Source of the DNA: Closterium sp. NIES-65
Lineage: Eukaryota; Streptophyta; Zygnematophyceae; Desmidiales; Closteriaceae
Direction of reading: 5' to 3'
Length of the DNA: 64,000 bases
Assembly: GCA_948144175.1 (NCBI GenBank)
Contig: CANXME010002186.1
Coordinates: 330,753-394,752 of the forward strand
Shown: in pieces, positions 43,150 through 54,371 of the stretch
Numbering within the stretch: the stretch's first letter is position 1
Layout: every line of letters starts with the position of its first letter
Notes under the pieces: model-generated
The model's database searches: none
Told to the model about the DNA's origin: nothing
Seen by the model: only the letters and a program-made list of their open reading frames with translations
Made by a program: the position numbers and the translations under genes

Positions 43150-44058
43150 TTTGTTGACTTATTCCTGAAAGGGGAGCGGCTGTGTGAAGTAGGGAGGCCG
43201 GCAGAGGTGATTTTTGAGTCGACTCAAAAATCAACTCGGGAGGCAGGCAGGCAGAGGAGGCGGATAGGCGTGCGGTGGAGGGCAGGAGGGCGTTGATGGA
43301 TTAGTACTTGGGCTGGAACGGGGGGTGGAGGAGGAGGGAATGTTGTTGGCTGAGGTGGCTGCGAGGGAAGAGGCTAAGCTGGTGCGCATGGCTGGCTGCT
43401 TGTTGTGGTTTGTTTTGCTTGGTTTTTTTGTTTGAGTGATTGCAAGGAGCATGGGCACGGTGGACTGTTGAAGTCTGGCCACCACTCAATTGTACCCATG
43501 TAGGACAGCTACGGTACTTGATGCTTCTTCTCACGGTACTACGTCCGTGTAACAGTGACCAGGAGTAACCTGGTAAGTACTTGTACGGCATTTGTGTACA
43601 TAGTGTTCTGGCCAGCCAGTTGATACCCTAATCTACCGTAAGTCCAGATTACAGCTGGTGCTTAGACTGGCTGCATTTGGTGTTGTGTATATTGCCCCCC
43701 CACTAGTGAAGTACGGTAGGTATCGCTTCATCTTTTGAGTCAACTCGCGAGTCATCTACGGTAGTGAAGTAAGGTAGGTACGGTATCGGTTCATTTGTGA
43801 ACTCAAGTGACGGCGGTGAGTGGCAGAAGCGCACAGGACAGGAGTCGCTTTTAAGAATTTGCATGAATGTGCCGCGGGGAAGGCACGGAGGCAGGAGTCA
43901 GAAGGCTGAGAGGCAGAGAGGCAAGGAAATGGGAGCTGATGGTAGTGCGAGACGCGACAAGGAACTGGAACTGTACAGCATAGAATCAACCTGGCACATA
44001 CCGAACCGTGCCTACATTGGCGCTCTACGTACACTGAACATTGTGTAGCCACATTATA
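43150..44058. other. spacer downstream of the basic gene
   Basis: No gene is seen. It holds the 26-bp palindrome at 43208-43233, a degenerate copy of the basic gene's C-terminal coding end (about 43245-43400, EEAKLVRMAGC), and scattered TACGGTA words. Confidence 0.45.
43208..43233. repeat. perfect 26-bp junction palindrome, GTCGAC centre
   Basis: TGATTTTTGAGTC plus its reverse complement. Flanks repeat GGGAGGC-GGCAGAGG. The right copy continues as a pseudo-copy of the basic gene's 3' coding end. Confidence 0.88.
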
Positions 44059-44347
44059 CCGTCATCGCCCGGAGAAGACATATGTCTTATCTTATACATT
44101 GAAAAAAAGCTTGCTGTGTCTTGTAATTGGGACAGTTGAGGGTGTCTTATAATTCTTATAAATGGACAAAAAACCGTTTAGAAGATACCCCCTAGTCATA
44201 AGATTGCCCCTAATCCCTATACTGGCCTAACTCGTACACACCAACAGTTGTCTTATAATCAGGAACACCCATCTATAAGAAACACCCGTTTTTTAACGAC
44301 ACCCCATGTCTTCAATTCGACACTGTCTTATATCCGGGCGATGACGG
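44059..44347. mobile_element. 289-bp MITE with 14-bp terminal inverted repeats and TA target sites
   Basis: CCGTCATCGCCCGG (44059-44072) and its reverse complement (44334-44347) are perfect, each flanked by TA (44057-44058, 44348-44349). The interior has several GTCTTATAA-type words and no coding. TA duplication suggests a Tc1/mariner-type source (inference). Confidence 0.8.
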
Positions 44348-44616
44348 TAGTGGTAAAGAGACGAACTGAGACTGTACAGTACAACCAGCTAGGGTGCATG
44401 CACCATCGTGAGAGTGCAACCGCCACACCAGCCGTGGCATCTTCCCAGCTCACTGGTCCCTATGGGGTGTTGGACCCTCAAGGGACTCCAACACGCCCTT
44501 CAGGGGTGGGGTTCGTTTGCACTGTGAATGGCGTGTTGGAGTTCCTATCCCTATTTGAGACGACTCAGAGCAGCTGTGACATGGAGGCTATTCCGAGTAA
44601 CGAAGGCAGCCAGTGG

Positions 44617-44708
44617 CACAATGGCAGCTCCTGCAACCCTCCACTGGTACGAGGTGACTTTTGAGTCGACTCAAAAGTCACAATGGCAGCTCCTGCTACC
44701 CTCCACTG
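44617..44708. repeat. perfect 28-bp junction palindrome between 30-bp direct repeats
   Basis: GTGACTTTTGAGTC plus reverse complement (44654-44681) lies between 44617-44646 and 44679-44708 (CACAATGGCAGCTCCTGC start; one mismatch). Confidence 0.92.
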
Positions 44709-44709
44709 C

Positions 44710-44935
44710 TACCGCTCCTCCTTGCTGGGCTTATTGGGGTTGGTGACCATGTCTAGCACGACCCTCTCTCTGGTTCGACCTGTCTGAAGTCGTCTCAATG
44801 CTGCTGCCATACGAAGCTGCTCCTCTCAACAAAGCAGCTGCCGCTACCGCTCCTCCTTGGAGGGCTTGTTGGGTTGGTGACCATGTCTAGCATGACCTTT
44901 CTCAGGTGCGTCCTGTCGTGCTGCCATACCAAGAA
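44710..44935 (-). repeat. two extra copies of the TLDc gene's last coding segment
   Basis: Both encode a VMLDMVTNP(N)KPS-like stretch followed by the conserved GAG CGG TAG end. They lie downstream of the stop at 44964-44966. A weak GAAGTCGTCTCA palindrome (about 44785-44796) separates them. Confidence 0.75.
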
Positions 44936-44963
44936 GCTACTCTCAATACACAGGCAGCTGCTG

Positions 44964-47900
44964 CTACCGCTCCTCCTTGGAGGGCTTGTTGGGGTTGGTG
45001 ACCATGTCCAGCATGACCCTCTCAGGCGCATCCTCCCACTTGCCCACAAACTTGGCCAAATCCACCTGGGGAGGTGCATGTGGGGGAGGTGCATGTGGTG
45101 TAGGTGCATGTGGTGGAGGTGCATGTGGGGGAGGTGCATGTGGTGGAGGTGCATGTGGTGGAGGTGCATGTGGTGGAGGTGTATGGGTGGAGGTGCATGT
45201 GGGGGAGGTGCATGTGGTGGAGGTGCATGTGGGGGAGGTGCATGTGGGGGAGGTGCATGTGGTGGAGGTGCATGTGGTGGAGGTGCATGTGGTGGAGGTT
45301 TGAGATGGAAGGAGAGGCAATGGTGCTGGATTAGCGCACTGAGCCAGCTTCTGTCAGGGACCTAAACCCGAAACCCTGAACCCACTCTTACCTTCCTACT
45401 CTGACCTTCCCCCCTAGCCTCTCTCACCACCCCCCTCTGCTCCATTCCCCTCCACCATCTCACCCCCCCCCCCCCCCCCCCCCCCTCTGCTCCAGTGCCC
45501 TGCCCTGTTCACGCTATCTCACCTTTCTCCTCTCCTCCACCCTTCTCCCCCACGCTCACCTTCCTCCTCTGCTCGGTGAAGAGCTGCTCTCGCTGCTGAA
45601 AGGCCACCCTCTTGTCCTCTGCTGCCTTGCCGTCTAAACCTCATACGCTCACATCCTCTCCCCCTTGCTCCGTTCCCCTCGCCCACGCTCACCTTTCTCC
45701 TCTGCTCAGTAAAGAGCTGCTCGCGCTGCTGAAACGCCACCCTCTTGTCCTCTGCTGCCTTGCCACCTAAACCCCATACAGTCACATCCTCTACACGCAC
45801 ACTCAGCTCCGCATAGCCCTGCATGATTGGCACAGAAATTGGACGTTAAGAAACATAAACACACAGCAGTGCCGGTAGCACACTGGCCGAAGAGAATTAT
45901 ATTCAATCCAACATGTGCATAGGAGAATATACGAAAAAATCAGCATATATGCATGGAAAAAAATGTAGGGAAACTGAAGCCAACATACAACCCACACCCC
46001 CACTCCATTGTGGGTAAGTTCAGAAGCTCACCTGGTCCAGGTGCAGGTGGCCCGGTCGGTAGGTCTTATCCACTGCATGGTGCCTCACAATGGCGCATCG
46101 AAACTTCTCATCCACCCACACCCTCATCTACTAGGAATTCTTGGATACTCACCTGGTCGGGGTGCAGGTGGCCTGGTCGGAAGGTCTTATCCACCACATG
46201 GTGTCTCACAATGGCAATCTGAACTCCTCATCCACCCACCCACACCCTCAATCCTTCTGAGAAATTCTCTGAAGCTCACCTGGTCAGGGTGCAGATGACC
46301 CGGTTGGAAGGTCTTATCCACTGCATGGTGCCTCACAATGGCGCTTCGAAACTCCTCATCCACCCACACCCGCTCCCTCCCCCTGCTGCCCCCCACGCCT
46401 ATCCCCAACACCCTTGCCTTCCCCCCTGCTGCCCCTGACCCGCGCACAGCACCACCAGCCCCACCAACACCAGCACGAGAAACAGGGCCGCCCCCCAGCT
46501 TTGCGGATGTAGTGCAGATGAAATTATTCGCTTGACCTGGTTTGATTCGTAGACAGGGGGTTGAAAGGGAGGAGAGGAAGCGGTGCGATAAATGTGCGAA
46601 TACAAATCATGCTGGGAATCAGTTTTGAGGAATCTAAAAATGGGGGATTTGAAACGAGGAAAGATTACTAGCAGAGAGATACAGACGGAAGAATCAGGAG
46701 AGCAGCACGAGCGAAGGGGGAACGGAGGAGGGATGAGAGGGATGAGAGGGATGAGAGGGATGAGAGGAGGACAAGAGAAGGAAAACCCACCAGTGGGCTT
46801 GTAGAGCGAGACGGAGGGCGAGAGCTGCTTGAAAACAGAGCCCCTGGCGTCACCAATATAGGTATCAGCATTGGCCACAGCAGCAGACCATCATCAGGTG
46901 CCTCGACAACAGTCTCAGAAGGCTCACCAGTGGGCTTGTAGAGCGCGAAGGAGGGCGAGAGCTGCATTAAAGCGCAACCCCTGGCGTCACCAGTATAGGT
47001 ATCAGCATTGGCCACAGCAGCAGACGCCATCACTCCCACCAGCCACGGGGGCTGCTTTGCCATGCACAGGCGGGTGCAGTGAGAGAGGAGACCCCCGCAG
47101 TGACAGTGAGAGGGGGAGGTGGAGGAGGAGGAGGAGGAGGAGGAGGAGGAGGAGGAGGAGGAGGAGGAGGAGGAGGAGGAGGAGGAGGAGGAGGAGGAGG
47201 AGGAGGAGGAGGGCGGGTGGCGGAGGGAGAGCAGCAGCAACCAGGGACCACCATAGCCTTCAGCTTGAGCCATGAACCTTCGAATGCCACGGCCATGCAG
47301 GGATGCCCGGTACAGCAGCTGCGCACCATGCACCATATGCCCCCCTCCTGCACCACGTGTTTCTCTTGGCCCTGCACCTGCCCCTGGCCCTGCCGCTCCT
47401 GTTGCTCCTGTTGCTCCAGTTGCTCCTGCCGCTCCTGCCCGTGACATTCCTGCTGCACTGAGAGGGTCCGGAAACGCCATGTCAAGCGCCCAGGCAATGC
47501 CACGTGGAATGGCTTCCGGGCTCGTATTGGTGGAATCAGTGCTTTCAGTGGATGCAGCAGACGTGCTTGTAACGGTGGGAAGGAAAGAAGCAGCAGGAGC
47601 AGGAACATCGTGCGTGAGTGCTGCCTTGCTGGCATCATGCGTGGTTGAAGGAGAGGAGTCATCTGCGTGTGAAGCAGAGGCGAAGCGGTGAAGCACAAAG
47701 GCTGAGAGGCGGGTGGAGAGGCCCGGCAGCCGACCCAGCAGCCATGACACGAGCTCTGCCGACTCCAGGCGAGGCAGAGACCCGTTATAGGCTGATCCGC
47801 TATCGGTAGCAGCACCAGGCGCAGGCACGGAAATAGCAGCAGCGTTCTTTGTGGCAGCAGCATTCTCAGTGGCACTCGCAGCAGCTGAAACAGCTCCTTG

Positions 47901-49339
47901 GGCAAGGCTCTGAAGCATGTGGAGCACATTTGAAGGTATGGTAGACTGGCCACTGGTGTGTGCTGCCACATTGGGGAGATCAGCATCAGCACCACCACCA
48001 CCATCCCCATCCCCATCCCCATCACTATCAGCACCCCCATCAGCACCCCCATCACCAACTTTAATACCATGGCCTGCCTTGTCTTGGCCCAATGTCTCCA
48101 CCTGCTGCCCCATCGCCCAGCACGTGAGGAAGAGAAGCCACACGTGCCATGCATGCACCTCCCCGCTCTCACCTTCCCCAACCCCTAGCTGCTGCTGCTG
48201 CAACTGCGGCTGCGATTGAGTTTCTCCCTGCAGGTTGTGTGGCGTGGAGAGCGGGGCTTGGGGCACGGAGGGAGCGCATGGGATGGACGGCATCACAGGG
48301 AAACGGCTGCTGGGCTCGTCACTGCAGGCACAAGCATCATTCTGATCCAAGCTGGAAATCTGTGACTGTACGCTCTGAGACTGTGAGGATTGTGACTGTA
48401 ACGCAGGGGAGCAGGCGGATGGCGGGACGAGCGCCACACGAATGAGAGACATGACTCGCAGCAGCCTTCTCATGCGAGCTGCTGACGAAGCTTCCTTGCA
48501 GCATCCCGCCAGACCAACGATAAACTCCTGCCAAGTCACCCTCGCCCTCCTGCTCACCCTCCTGTGCGTGTGCATCGCGCCACCACTGCCACTGCCAGCA
48601 ACACTCGCACTACCTTCACCTCCACCGCTGGCTGTAGCAAGGCTCTGTTGCGTCTCATCCCTGGCTGTAGCAAGGTTCTGTCGTGACGCATCCCTGGCAG
48701 AGCAGCTGCGCATGTGGGAGCTAGATCCGCCAGCAGCGTCAGTGCAGGCGGAGCCATCAGCAGCATCACGCCTGACAATGACGACCGGCGCCGTGAAATT
48801 TCTTTTACCAGCATCTGATCCAGCATCTGATCCAGCATCTGATCCAGCATCTGATCCAGCATCTGATCCAGCATCTGATCCAGCATCTGATTCAGCATCT
48901 GATTCAGCATCTGTTCGTGCTTCTCCTTTGTCTTCCTCCTCCTCCCCCTCCTCGTCCGCCTCCTCATCACTCTCATCACTTGCACCATCCATCGGACCCG
49001 TCCAGAACGCCTCCCAGTCTTCATCAATAGTTTCAACTGCTACCTGCTCGGCTGAACCGCCCCGCCGACCACTTGATCCCTCCTTGCCGTTATTGCTACT
49101 ACAAAGCTTGGCCTCCAAAGTTCGTACTGATTTCCTGTAGCGAACCCCAAACACGTCTGTAGCAATTGCTCTTGCCACTTGACGAGATAACGCCTCAACA
49201 GCCACACGAGAGGGAGGAGCAGCAGAAGCAGGAGCAGCAAAAGCAGAAGCAGAAGCAGAAGCAGTAGCGGTAGCAGCAGCAGAAGCATCACTGCCATCCA
49301 TGCTTTCTTGCGCTCCTTGAGGCGCTGCTTCTGCTTGCC

Positions 49340-49373
<34 letters not shown>

Positions 49374-49740
49374 GTGGTGGTTTTGGAGCTCCATGATAAA
49401 CCGCAGCAAGGGACATGGCAGCGCTTCTAGAGGAAGAAATAGCTTCAGCTCGTCCTGCATGGGAAACGAAGCAAAAATGGTAGTAGGGGATTTTTTTTTT
49501 GTTTTTTTACTGTCAGATTCCGCTCGATCATCTTCTGTGCGAGAGAGTACTCACCGCTAGGACCTGCGCCGGAATAGTATCACGGGTAGTTTTTCCGCGT
49601 CTACCGCGCTGTACCAGCTGAGAGAACGCGATCCTTATTCGAGCTAATTCCTGAGGCGGAAACTGTGCTTCGGCTTGCGACACCGCGGATGTCTCCGATC
49701 TGTCTACCGCAGGGGACGGCGACGACGATGCTATGCCCAT
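44964..49740 (-). CDS. TLDc-domain protein, probable N-myristoylation site, 5 exons, 1,065 aa
   Basis: Exons 49740-49555, 49454-46928, 46536-46280, 45818-45693, 45065-44964; all phases agree. The N-terminus MGIASSSPS fits a myristoylation signal. Residues about 765-1065 form the TLDc fold: LLYRASLHGRGIRRFMAQAE, PPWLVGVM, GDARGCALMQLSPSFALYKP, a W-V-D-E-E-F block, RHHAVDKTFQPGHL, VEDVTVWGLGG and KRVAFQQREQLFTEQRRK. TLDc proteins are linked to oxidative-stress protection and V-ATPase or TOR regulation; which applies here is unknown. A 2.5-kb exon 2 carries long Gln, Asp/Ala/Ser and Ser tracts, one of about 34 Ser inside the TLDc fold itself. Exon edges are duplicated at 46800-46870, 46020-46230, 45562-45655 and 44710-44935. 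Confidence 0.85.
45069..45299. repeat. 15-bp minisatellite abutting the last TLDc exon acceptor
   Basis: About 15 units of GGAGGTGCATGTGGT or GGAGGTGCATGTGGG. On the minus strand each reads as a C-rich tract, and the unit nearest exon 5 provides the acceptor's pyrimidine tract. Confidence 0.93.
45461..45485. repeat. poly-C tract
   Basis: About 25 C residues in the intron between TLDc exons 4 and 5. Confidence 0.9.
45562..45655 (-). repeat. partial copy of TLDc exon 4
   Basis: In frame it encodes GKAAEDKRVAFQQREQLFTE with its GTGAGC donor. It lacks the exon's 5' third and acceptor. The full exon is 45818-45693. Confidence 0.82.
46020..46230 (-). repeat. two partial copies of the TLDc exon 3 donor edge
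   Basis: Copies near 46031-46113 and 46152-46220 repeat AIVRHHAVDKT-RPGHLHPDQ with GTGAGC or GTGAGT donors. The full exon is 46536-46280. Confidence 0.85.
46795..46872 (-). repeat. copy of the TLDc exon 2 donor edge
   Basis: It encodes VANADTYIGDARGS and QLSPSVSLYKPTG with a GTGGGT donor. The used edge is at 46928-47010. Confidence 0.85.
47110..47213. repeat. (GGA)n tract inside the TLDc coding exon
   Basis: About 35 triplets, read on the minus strand as poly-Ser within the TLDc domain. Confidence 0.95.
48811..48912. repeat. 12-bp coding minisatellite
   Basis: About eight units of GCATCTGATCCA, read on the minus strand as (GSDA)n, i.e. a Ser/Asp/Ala tract of the TLDc protein. Confidence 0.9.
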
Positions 49741-50497
49741 AGTAGACTATTGATGTTTAGAAGCCAAATCGATCTCACCACGGCGCGTGGAACAAGTGAA
49801 TTCACCACTTAGGAGTTCATGAGAAGTCCAGGAGACGAAATTCCGTGTAGTAACTCGAACTTCAGCGGTGACGTGCCACGATCGCTCTGCTTGGGTAAGT
49901 TGCCCGTTACTCCCTGACACTCGCATATTGTGTTAGCGCCACTGCTGAGTAGCAACTCTACTCTCTGATTCGGGGGTTGTTTGCATCTTTGGCTTCCTCC
50001 TGTCCTGTGGCTTGATTGGCTGATCAGTCTGTTCGTGCGTGTGGCTCTGGGAGTTCTGCTTGTTCTCTTTTCTCAAAAGGCGGTTTACTCACTCTAACTT
50101 TCCCAACCGTGAATAAAGTAGCTGGAAAACCGAGTTAACGTTTACAACCACGAACTAAATGAACTGTACGAGTGAGTTCTAGGGACTTGCAGTTTGTGCT
50201 TTCATCATCACTCATGGCTCTGTGGCACATAACTTGAGCCAATCTTGCATCCCTGTTTTCCTTTCTCTCCACTTAACACCCTCCCAGTGTCAGCGCATAC
50301 TAAGTCTCACCCAATACCCAATCATTTCGCACTGGCCCAGTGAAAAAACTCGCAACCTCGCAGTCGTCGTAAGACGGAATTCTCCACAGCTGATGCATTA
50401 TTGACGGCATTTGATCACCCTCTCCGTTTATCGCCGATCCAATTCCGCAAAAGTAAATTCTATATCACTAACAAACCCTCTCATTTTCTGAGCCGCA
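49741..50497. promoter_or_regulatory. divergent promoter between TLDc and TLC genes
   Basis: 757 bp with no coding signal separate the two start codons. Confidence 0.45.
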
Positions 50498-51233
50498 ATG
50501 CCGTCGAAGCTTCAGGAATGGCTTGACATCCCGCCAGGGACCATACTGCAGCATCTCCCGACGGGATCATGGGGTAGCTTGTCAGAGGAGGAGAGCTACA
50601 TTCTCCTGCATACGCTCGTCGTCGCCACCGGCACATGGACTCTGCTCTTCCTCACGCTCCGCCTCTCGATTTTGTCGCGCGTCTCCTTTGATTTCTGTAA
50701 CCGAGCTGTTTCGCAGGCAAGTTATGCAAGCTATTCAAAATCCGCGCTCATTTACTGATATGTAAGGTCTGGCTCCAGACTCAGACGTCTCAGGCCACAC
50801 ATTCATCGCTTCTTCACCTGAAGTACACAATGTGCACGCACAAAATAACCTCTAACAATGCACTTCGGCTTGCTTTCACAATGCCTGCTACCAGCTGAGT
50901 CTATTCCTCTCTCACGTGCTTGTTAATCGTTTATTCGGGATGTCTCGTCGCCCTCTCCTCCACTCTCATCGCCAGGTGCATGTGGTCATTGCTCTCGCCC
51001 TCTCGACAAGGGCTCTCAATTGGTATGAAGAAGTGTTTTGAGATGTCTCAAAGCACTTCTTCATATGCATGTCTCGTCGCCCTCTCGCCTCCCACTCATC
51101 ACCAGGTGCATGTGGTCATTGCTCTCGCCCTTGCTACAAGGGCTCTCAACTGGTCGGATCCGCTTGGGAACTTTGGAGGCCGCAACACCCTTCCTCAGGT
51201 GACCTCCTCGACCGCATGACTTATGTTTCGGCA

Positions 51234-51305
<72 letters not shown>

Positions 51306-52805
51306 ATAAAATCATAAAACATAAATCCTGCCACAGTGCATCGCTTTTGTCTGCAAGCATTACAACCTGTCACGTGCATTTCGCGTTTCAAAGCACAGCA
51401 TATGCCTGGTACACAGTTTGCTAGGTCTTCAGCACGTTCTGACCCAGCCTGCCAAGTATGGTTGCAATTCGAGTCACCATCCCCTGGCATCGTTACATTC
51501 TCCAACCTTCTTGCATTCATGACAAAAGTGATCCTGTGTTCGATCCTGCTCATCCAACCCACTTTGTTCGTGTGCCACATCACCACCAGGCCCAAGCCAT
51601 CGTAATCAGCCTGAGTTATTTCATCTATGACTTCATCTGCTGCTTGTTCTGAGGCGCCTCAAAAGCCCATTTGTTTGCATGCCACATCATCACCACCAGG
51701 TCCAAGCTATGGTGATCAGCCTCAGCTATTTCCTCTACGACTTCGTCTGCTGCCTGTTCGATGTCACATTCGACTGGGCCAACGCTTTCCACCACATATT
51801 TTCCATAGCCGGATTCGCCTTTGGCCTCATTTCTGGTCGGGTACGTACGTGGCACGCAGAAACTTTTACTAGGAACACAATGAACAAACCTGCGAAACCG
51901 TTTTGCATGAACTTCCAAAAATGGCTGTTCTGTCCTTACCCTGGTCTTCTCTCAGCAGCCATTGTAACACACTACCTCCACTTTCATTGCCTAAATTCCA
52001 ACTATTCCCTGGAGCAGTGTGGGGAGGAGTTGATGGCGTGCCTGTGGCTGGTGGAGCTGTCCAACCCCTTCATGCACGCCAGGGAGATGCTTCGCGAGCT
52101 GGATGCTCCCAAGTCGGCACTCACCTTTGCTGTTGATGTGAGACCATTGATAGTAAACATTTCGCATTGCAGTCTTAAGAACAAGCTACTACACCAGTCT
52201 GTGCACCACACTACACATTCGAGCTCCTAATCACTCTGGGGAGAGATTGTTTCTTACCGTCGTACTGTCACTTGTTTCCTGTCCTGCCCTATCATTCCCT
52301 CTTGCCGGCTTCTCTGACTCTTCTACTGCCTCCCTACCACCCTCCATCTCTTGTGTGACATGGTTGCAGCTGGCTTTTCTCATTTCCTTCACAATAGCCC
52401 GCATGGTCGTCGGTCCGGTGGTAACATGGAATACTGTTATTGGGACGAGCCCCACTGCTGTTAAGGTAACCACTGGCGTTCCTCACTGTCCCACTGTTCA
52501 GCCTTGTTGTATATTTTTTATCTCTGATTCCCTCTGTCTGTGCCTCTCTCACTCTTCCACCCGCAACCCCCTCTCTCGCTCTCCCTCCCACCTTCACCCC
52601 CCATCTCTCCATCCCCCCCAATCAGTCACGCACCACGTCCAATGGATCCTGTCTCGCTCAGTATGTCTCATTTCTATTTTCTAATGTGGTGTTGGTTCTG
52701 TCACAGGTCGGTGCAGTGGCAATCCAAGCTGTCAGCACTTTCTGGTTCTCCAAGATCCTCAACGCAATAATTCGCATGATTAGGCAAAAGCCTAAGCGAA
52801 GCTAG
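50498..52805 (+). CDS. TLC-domain (TRAM/LAG1/CLN8) membrane protein, 6 exons, 255 aa
   Basis: Exons 50498-50716, 51106-51198, 51700-51840, 52018-52137, 52370-52465, 52707-52805, all phase 0. The first intron has a GC donor (CGCAG|GCAAGT); the rest are GT-AG. It is multi-pass: LLHTLVVATGTWTLLFLTLR, then the block ending FVCCLFDVTFDW, HHIFSIAGFAFGLISG, EELMACLWLVELSNPFMHAR, a helix ending FTIARMVVGP, and AIQAVSTFWFSKILNAI. The strongly conserved E/SNPF-H and RM-VGP blocks mark the plant TLC group related to FLD/TMEM56-type proteins rather than ceramide synthases. It likely acts in ER or plasma-membrane lipid homeostasis (family inference). The basic tail ends KPKRS. Decoy copies of exon 2 (50976-51025) and exon 3 (51589-51650) precede the used exons. 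Confidence 0.85.
50943..51100. repeat. 40-bp junction palindrome between copies of the TLC exon 2 region
   Basis: ATGAAGAAGTG onward (51025-51064, TTTTGAGATGTCTCAAAG core) lies between 50943-51024 and 51070-51145, which share CTCGTCGCCCTCTC, the GCATGTGGTCATTGCTCTCG coding start, and GCTCTCAA. Confidence 0.9.
51236..51303. repeat. (GT)n microsatellite
   Basis: About 34 GT units in a TLC-gene intron. Confidence 0.95.
51580..51665 (+). repeat. decoy copy of TLC exon 3 start, ended by a palindrome
   Basis: It encodes QAIVISLSYFIYDFICCLF after an intact ACCAG acceptor, then is broken at TTCTGAGGCGCCTCAAAA (about 51647-51664). The true exon starts at 51700. Confidence 0.88.
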
Positions 52806-53233
52806 TACACAGCTCAGGCTGTGATATTGTTTCGCTGTTGATCTCCTAAGTTTTCAAGCGATCCTGTGCAGAATAAGCAGCTCATTCAAGTGGATGTTTA
52901 GCCCATGACAAATCAACAACTTGGCCATCAGCAAGGGTAAAAAGGACATGACCACAGTGAACATTTCCAGCCTGGTTACGTTTCAGGTGCTCCAAGTGAA
53001 GGTAAGGCTGTAATAAGTGGATGGTGCTTGTGGTGGATGCCAAATGCAATGGCGCAGCTGTAAATGCCAAATGTAAAAACCACCTTTTCAATCCCAAATC
53101 CTGGTGAACGGGAAGTTAGAAATGGGTATCAAAGCACTATGGGCGCAGCTTGTATTAATACAAAAGGTGAGGGGGATTGGGTGGGGTCTAAGCGACGCAA
53201 CCGCATGTGAATCATCCGCTCTACCCCCTAGTC
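52806..53233. other. convergent 3' region of the TLC and OST4 genes
   Basis: No gene is seen. Confidence 0.4.
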
Positions 53234-53344
53234 TCAGCCTTCATACTTAGGGTCCGCAAGCACGTAATGATAGGCCACGACCAACATGAAGATCGTGATG
53301 CCGAGGACGTTCGCGAAGAACCCGAGATCTTGATCGTCAATCAT
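53234..53344 (-). CDS. OST4: OST4, oligosaccharyltransferase small subunit, 36 aa
   Basis: The entire protein is one short exon: [20 protein letters not shown], then a hydrophobic stretch ending [11 protein letters not shown]. It matches plant OST4 almost residue for residue, including the MIDDQDLGF start, single membrane helix and ADPKYE tail. OST4 stabilises the catalytic STT3 subunit of the ER complex that N-glycosylates nascent proteins. A TGCAG-like acceptor context lies just upstream, so a 5' UTR intron is possible. Confidence 0.93.
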   Translation of the reverse strand: MIDDQDLGFFANVLGITIFMLVVAYHYVLADPKYEG

Positions 53345-54104
53345 CTGCCACAGAGGTCGATGGAAACGATAAATTGAATGACCACTGAGGTCAGGAAAAT
53401 CGGCCGAAAGGATTCTACGAAACAATCACTTGACGGCTTCCTAACCGGGACTCAAGAAACTCAGATATAATACCTTGATGAGCTTGCGAACGGCTTCGCG
53501 CCGCTGTATATGGCGGGAGTTCAAGTGGAGGACTGCTAAGAATGATCGACTAAAGCTGAAGCTGGCAGCTTTCCGTCAAGATCTAGGGCCCGATTTGAGA
53601 ATTCGAAGGATGAGCAAGTATGCGGAGTAACTGTTTCTCACAATTTACTCGAAGTGGGACAAAATTGCTCGCATGACTTCAAAATGGTGGGGGTCTGTTC
53701 CCTCGCGTTGCAGTTTTGTGATCTGGAACACTTCCGAACACAAAAATCCGTCGCAGGTTCATGTGGGTGGATGATGTAGAGATCAACGAATGAGCATTTT
53801 AGGCAACGACCATACTCTTTCTGTGCCCTTGGGGATTGGCGAGTTCAGTTGCGAGACGACCTTTCTGGTTACAAATTTGCAACGAAAACACAAACGAACC
53901 AGGAATGGCAGAGCTGGGATACTGTACTCGAAAATTGTAAATCAACGAATAATCGCCAACTCATATTTCTGAAATACCTGTTCTCAGTTTTCACAACCCG
54001 ACCATTTTCCAGCCAGCCGCATCATCCTTCGGAATCCATCAAAGAGGCTGACCTCCTTAGCTTCCTCTGGTTTGTCCCTGCTCAACTTCCCTCCATTTTT
54101 CACC
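53345..54104. promoter_or_regulatory. divergent promoter between OST4 and the small protein gene
   Basis: 760 bp. No coding signal seen. Confidence 0.4.
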
Positions 54105-54371
54105 ATGAGCTCTTCACAGAAATCCGCCAAGGGTTCTAAACCCTCGAAGGAAAGCAGCAAGCCCGCTCCCGCTCCCGCAGCATCCCCGTCGCAAGGCACC
54201 TCGCCAGACATGAGCAACACGAACGTCTTCGAGTTCGGCTCCGCGTCCGTGTCGGAAGATAAATCCACGCTGGCGGGGTACTGTCCGGTGTCGGACGATC
54301 TAGAGCCGTGCCGATGGGAGGTGCTGCCATCAGGAGGAGGAGAGGCGCCTCGGTTTCGCATCATATTCTAA
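54105..54371 (+). CDS. small unrecognised protein, 88 aa
   Basis: The ATG sits in a strong context (TTCACCATGAGC). A Ser/Lys/Pro/Ala-rich N-terminal half (KGSKPSKESSKPAPAPAAS) is followed by a compact C-terminus (FEFGS, LAGYCPVSDDLEPCRWEVLP, ending APRFRIIF). It is intronless as read. The composition break and structured end argue for a real conserved protein, but I cannot name the family. An ATG at 54072 in the same frame is less likely. Confidence 0.65.
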   Translation: MSSSQKSAKGSKPSKESSKPAPAPAASPSQGTSPDMSNTNVFEFGSASVSEDKSTLAGYCPVSDDLEPCRWEVLPSGGGEAPRFRIIF

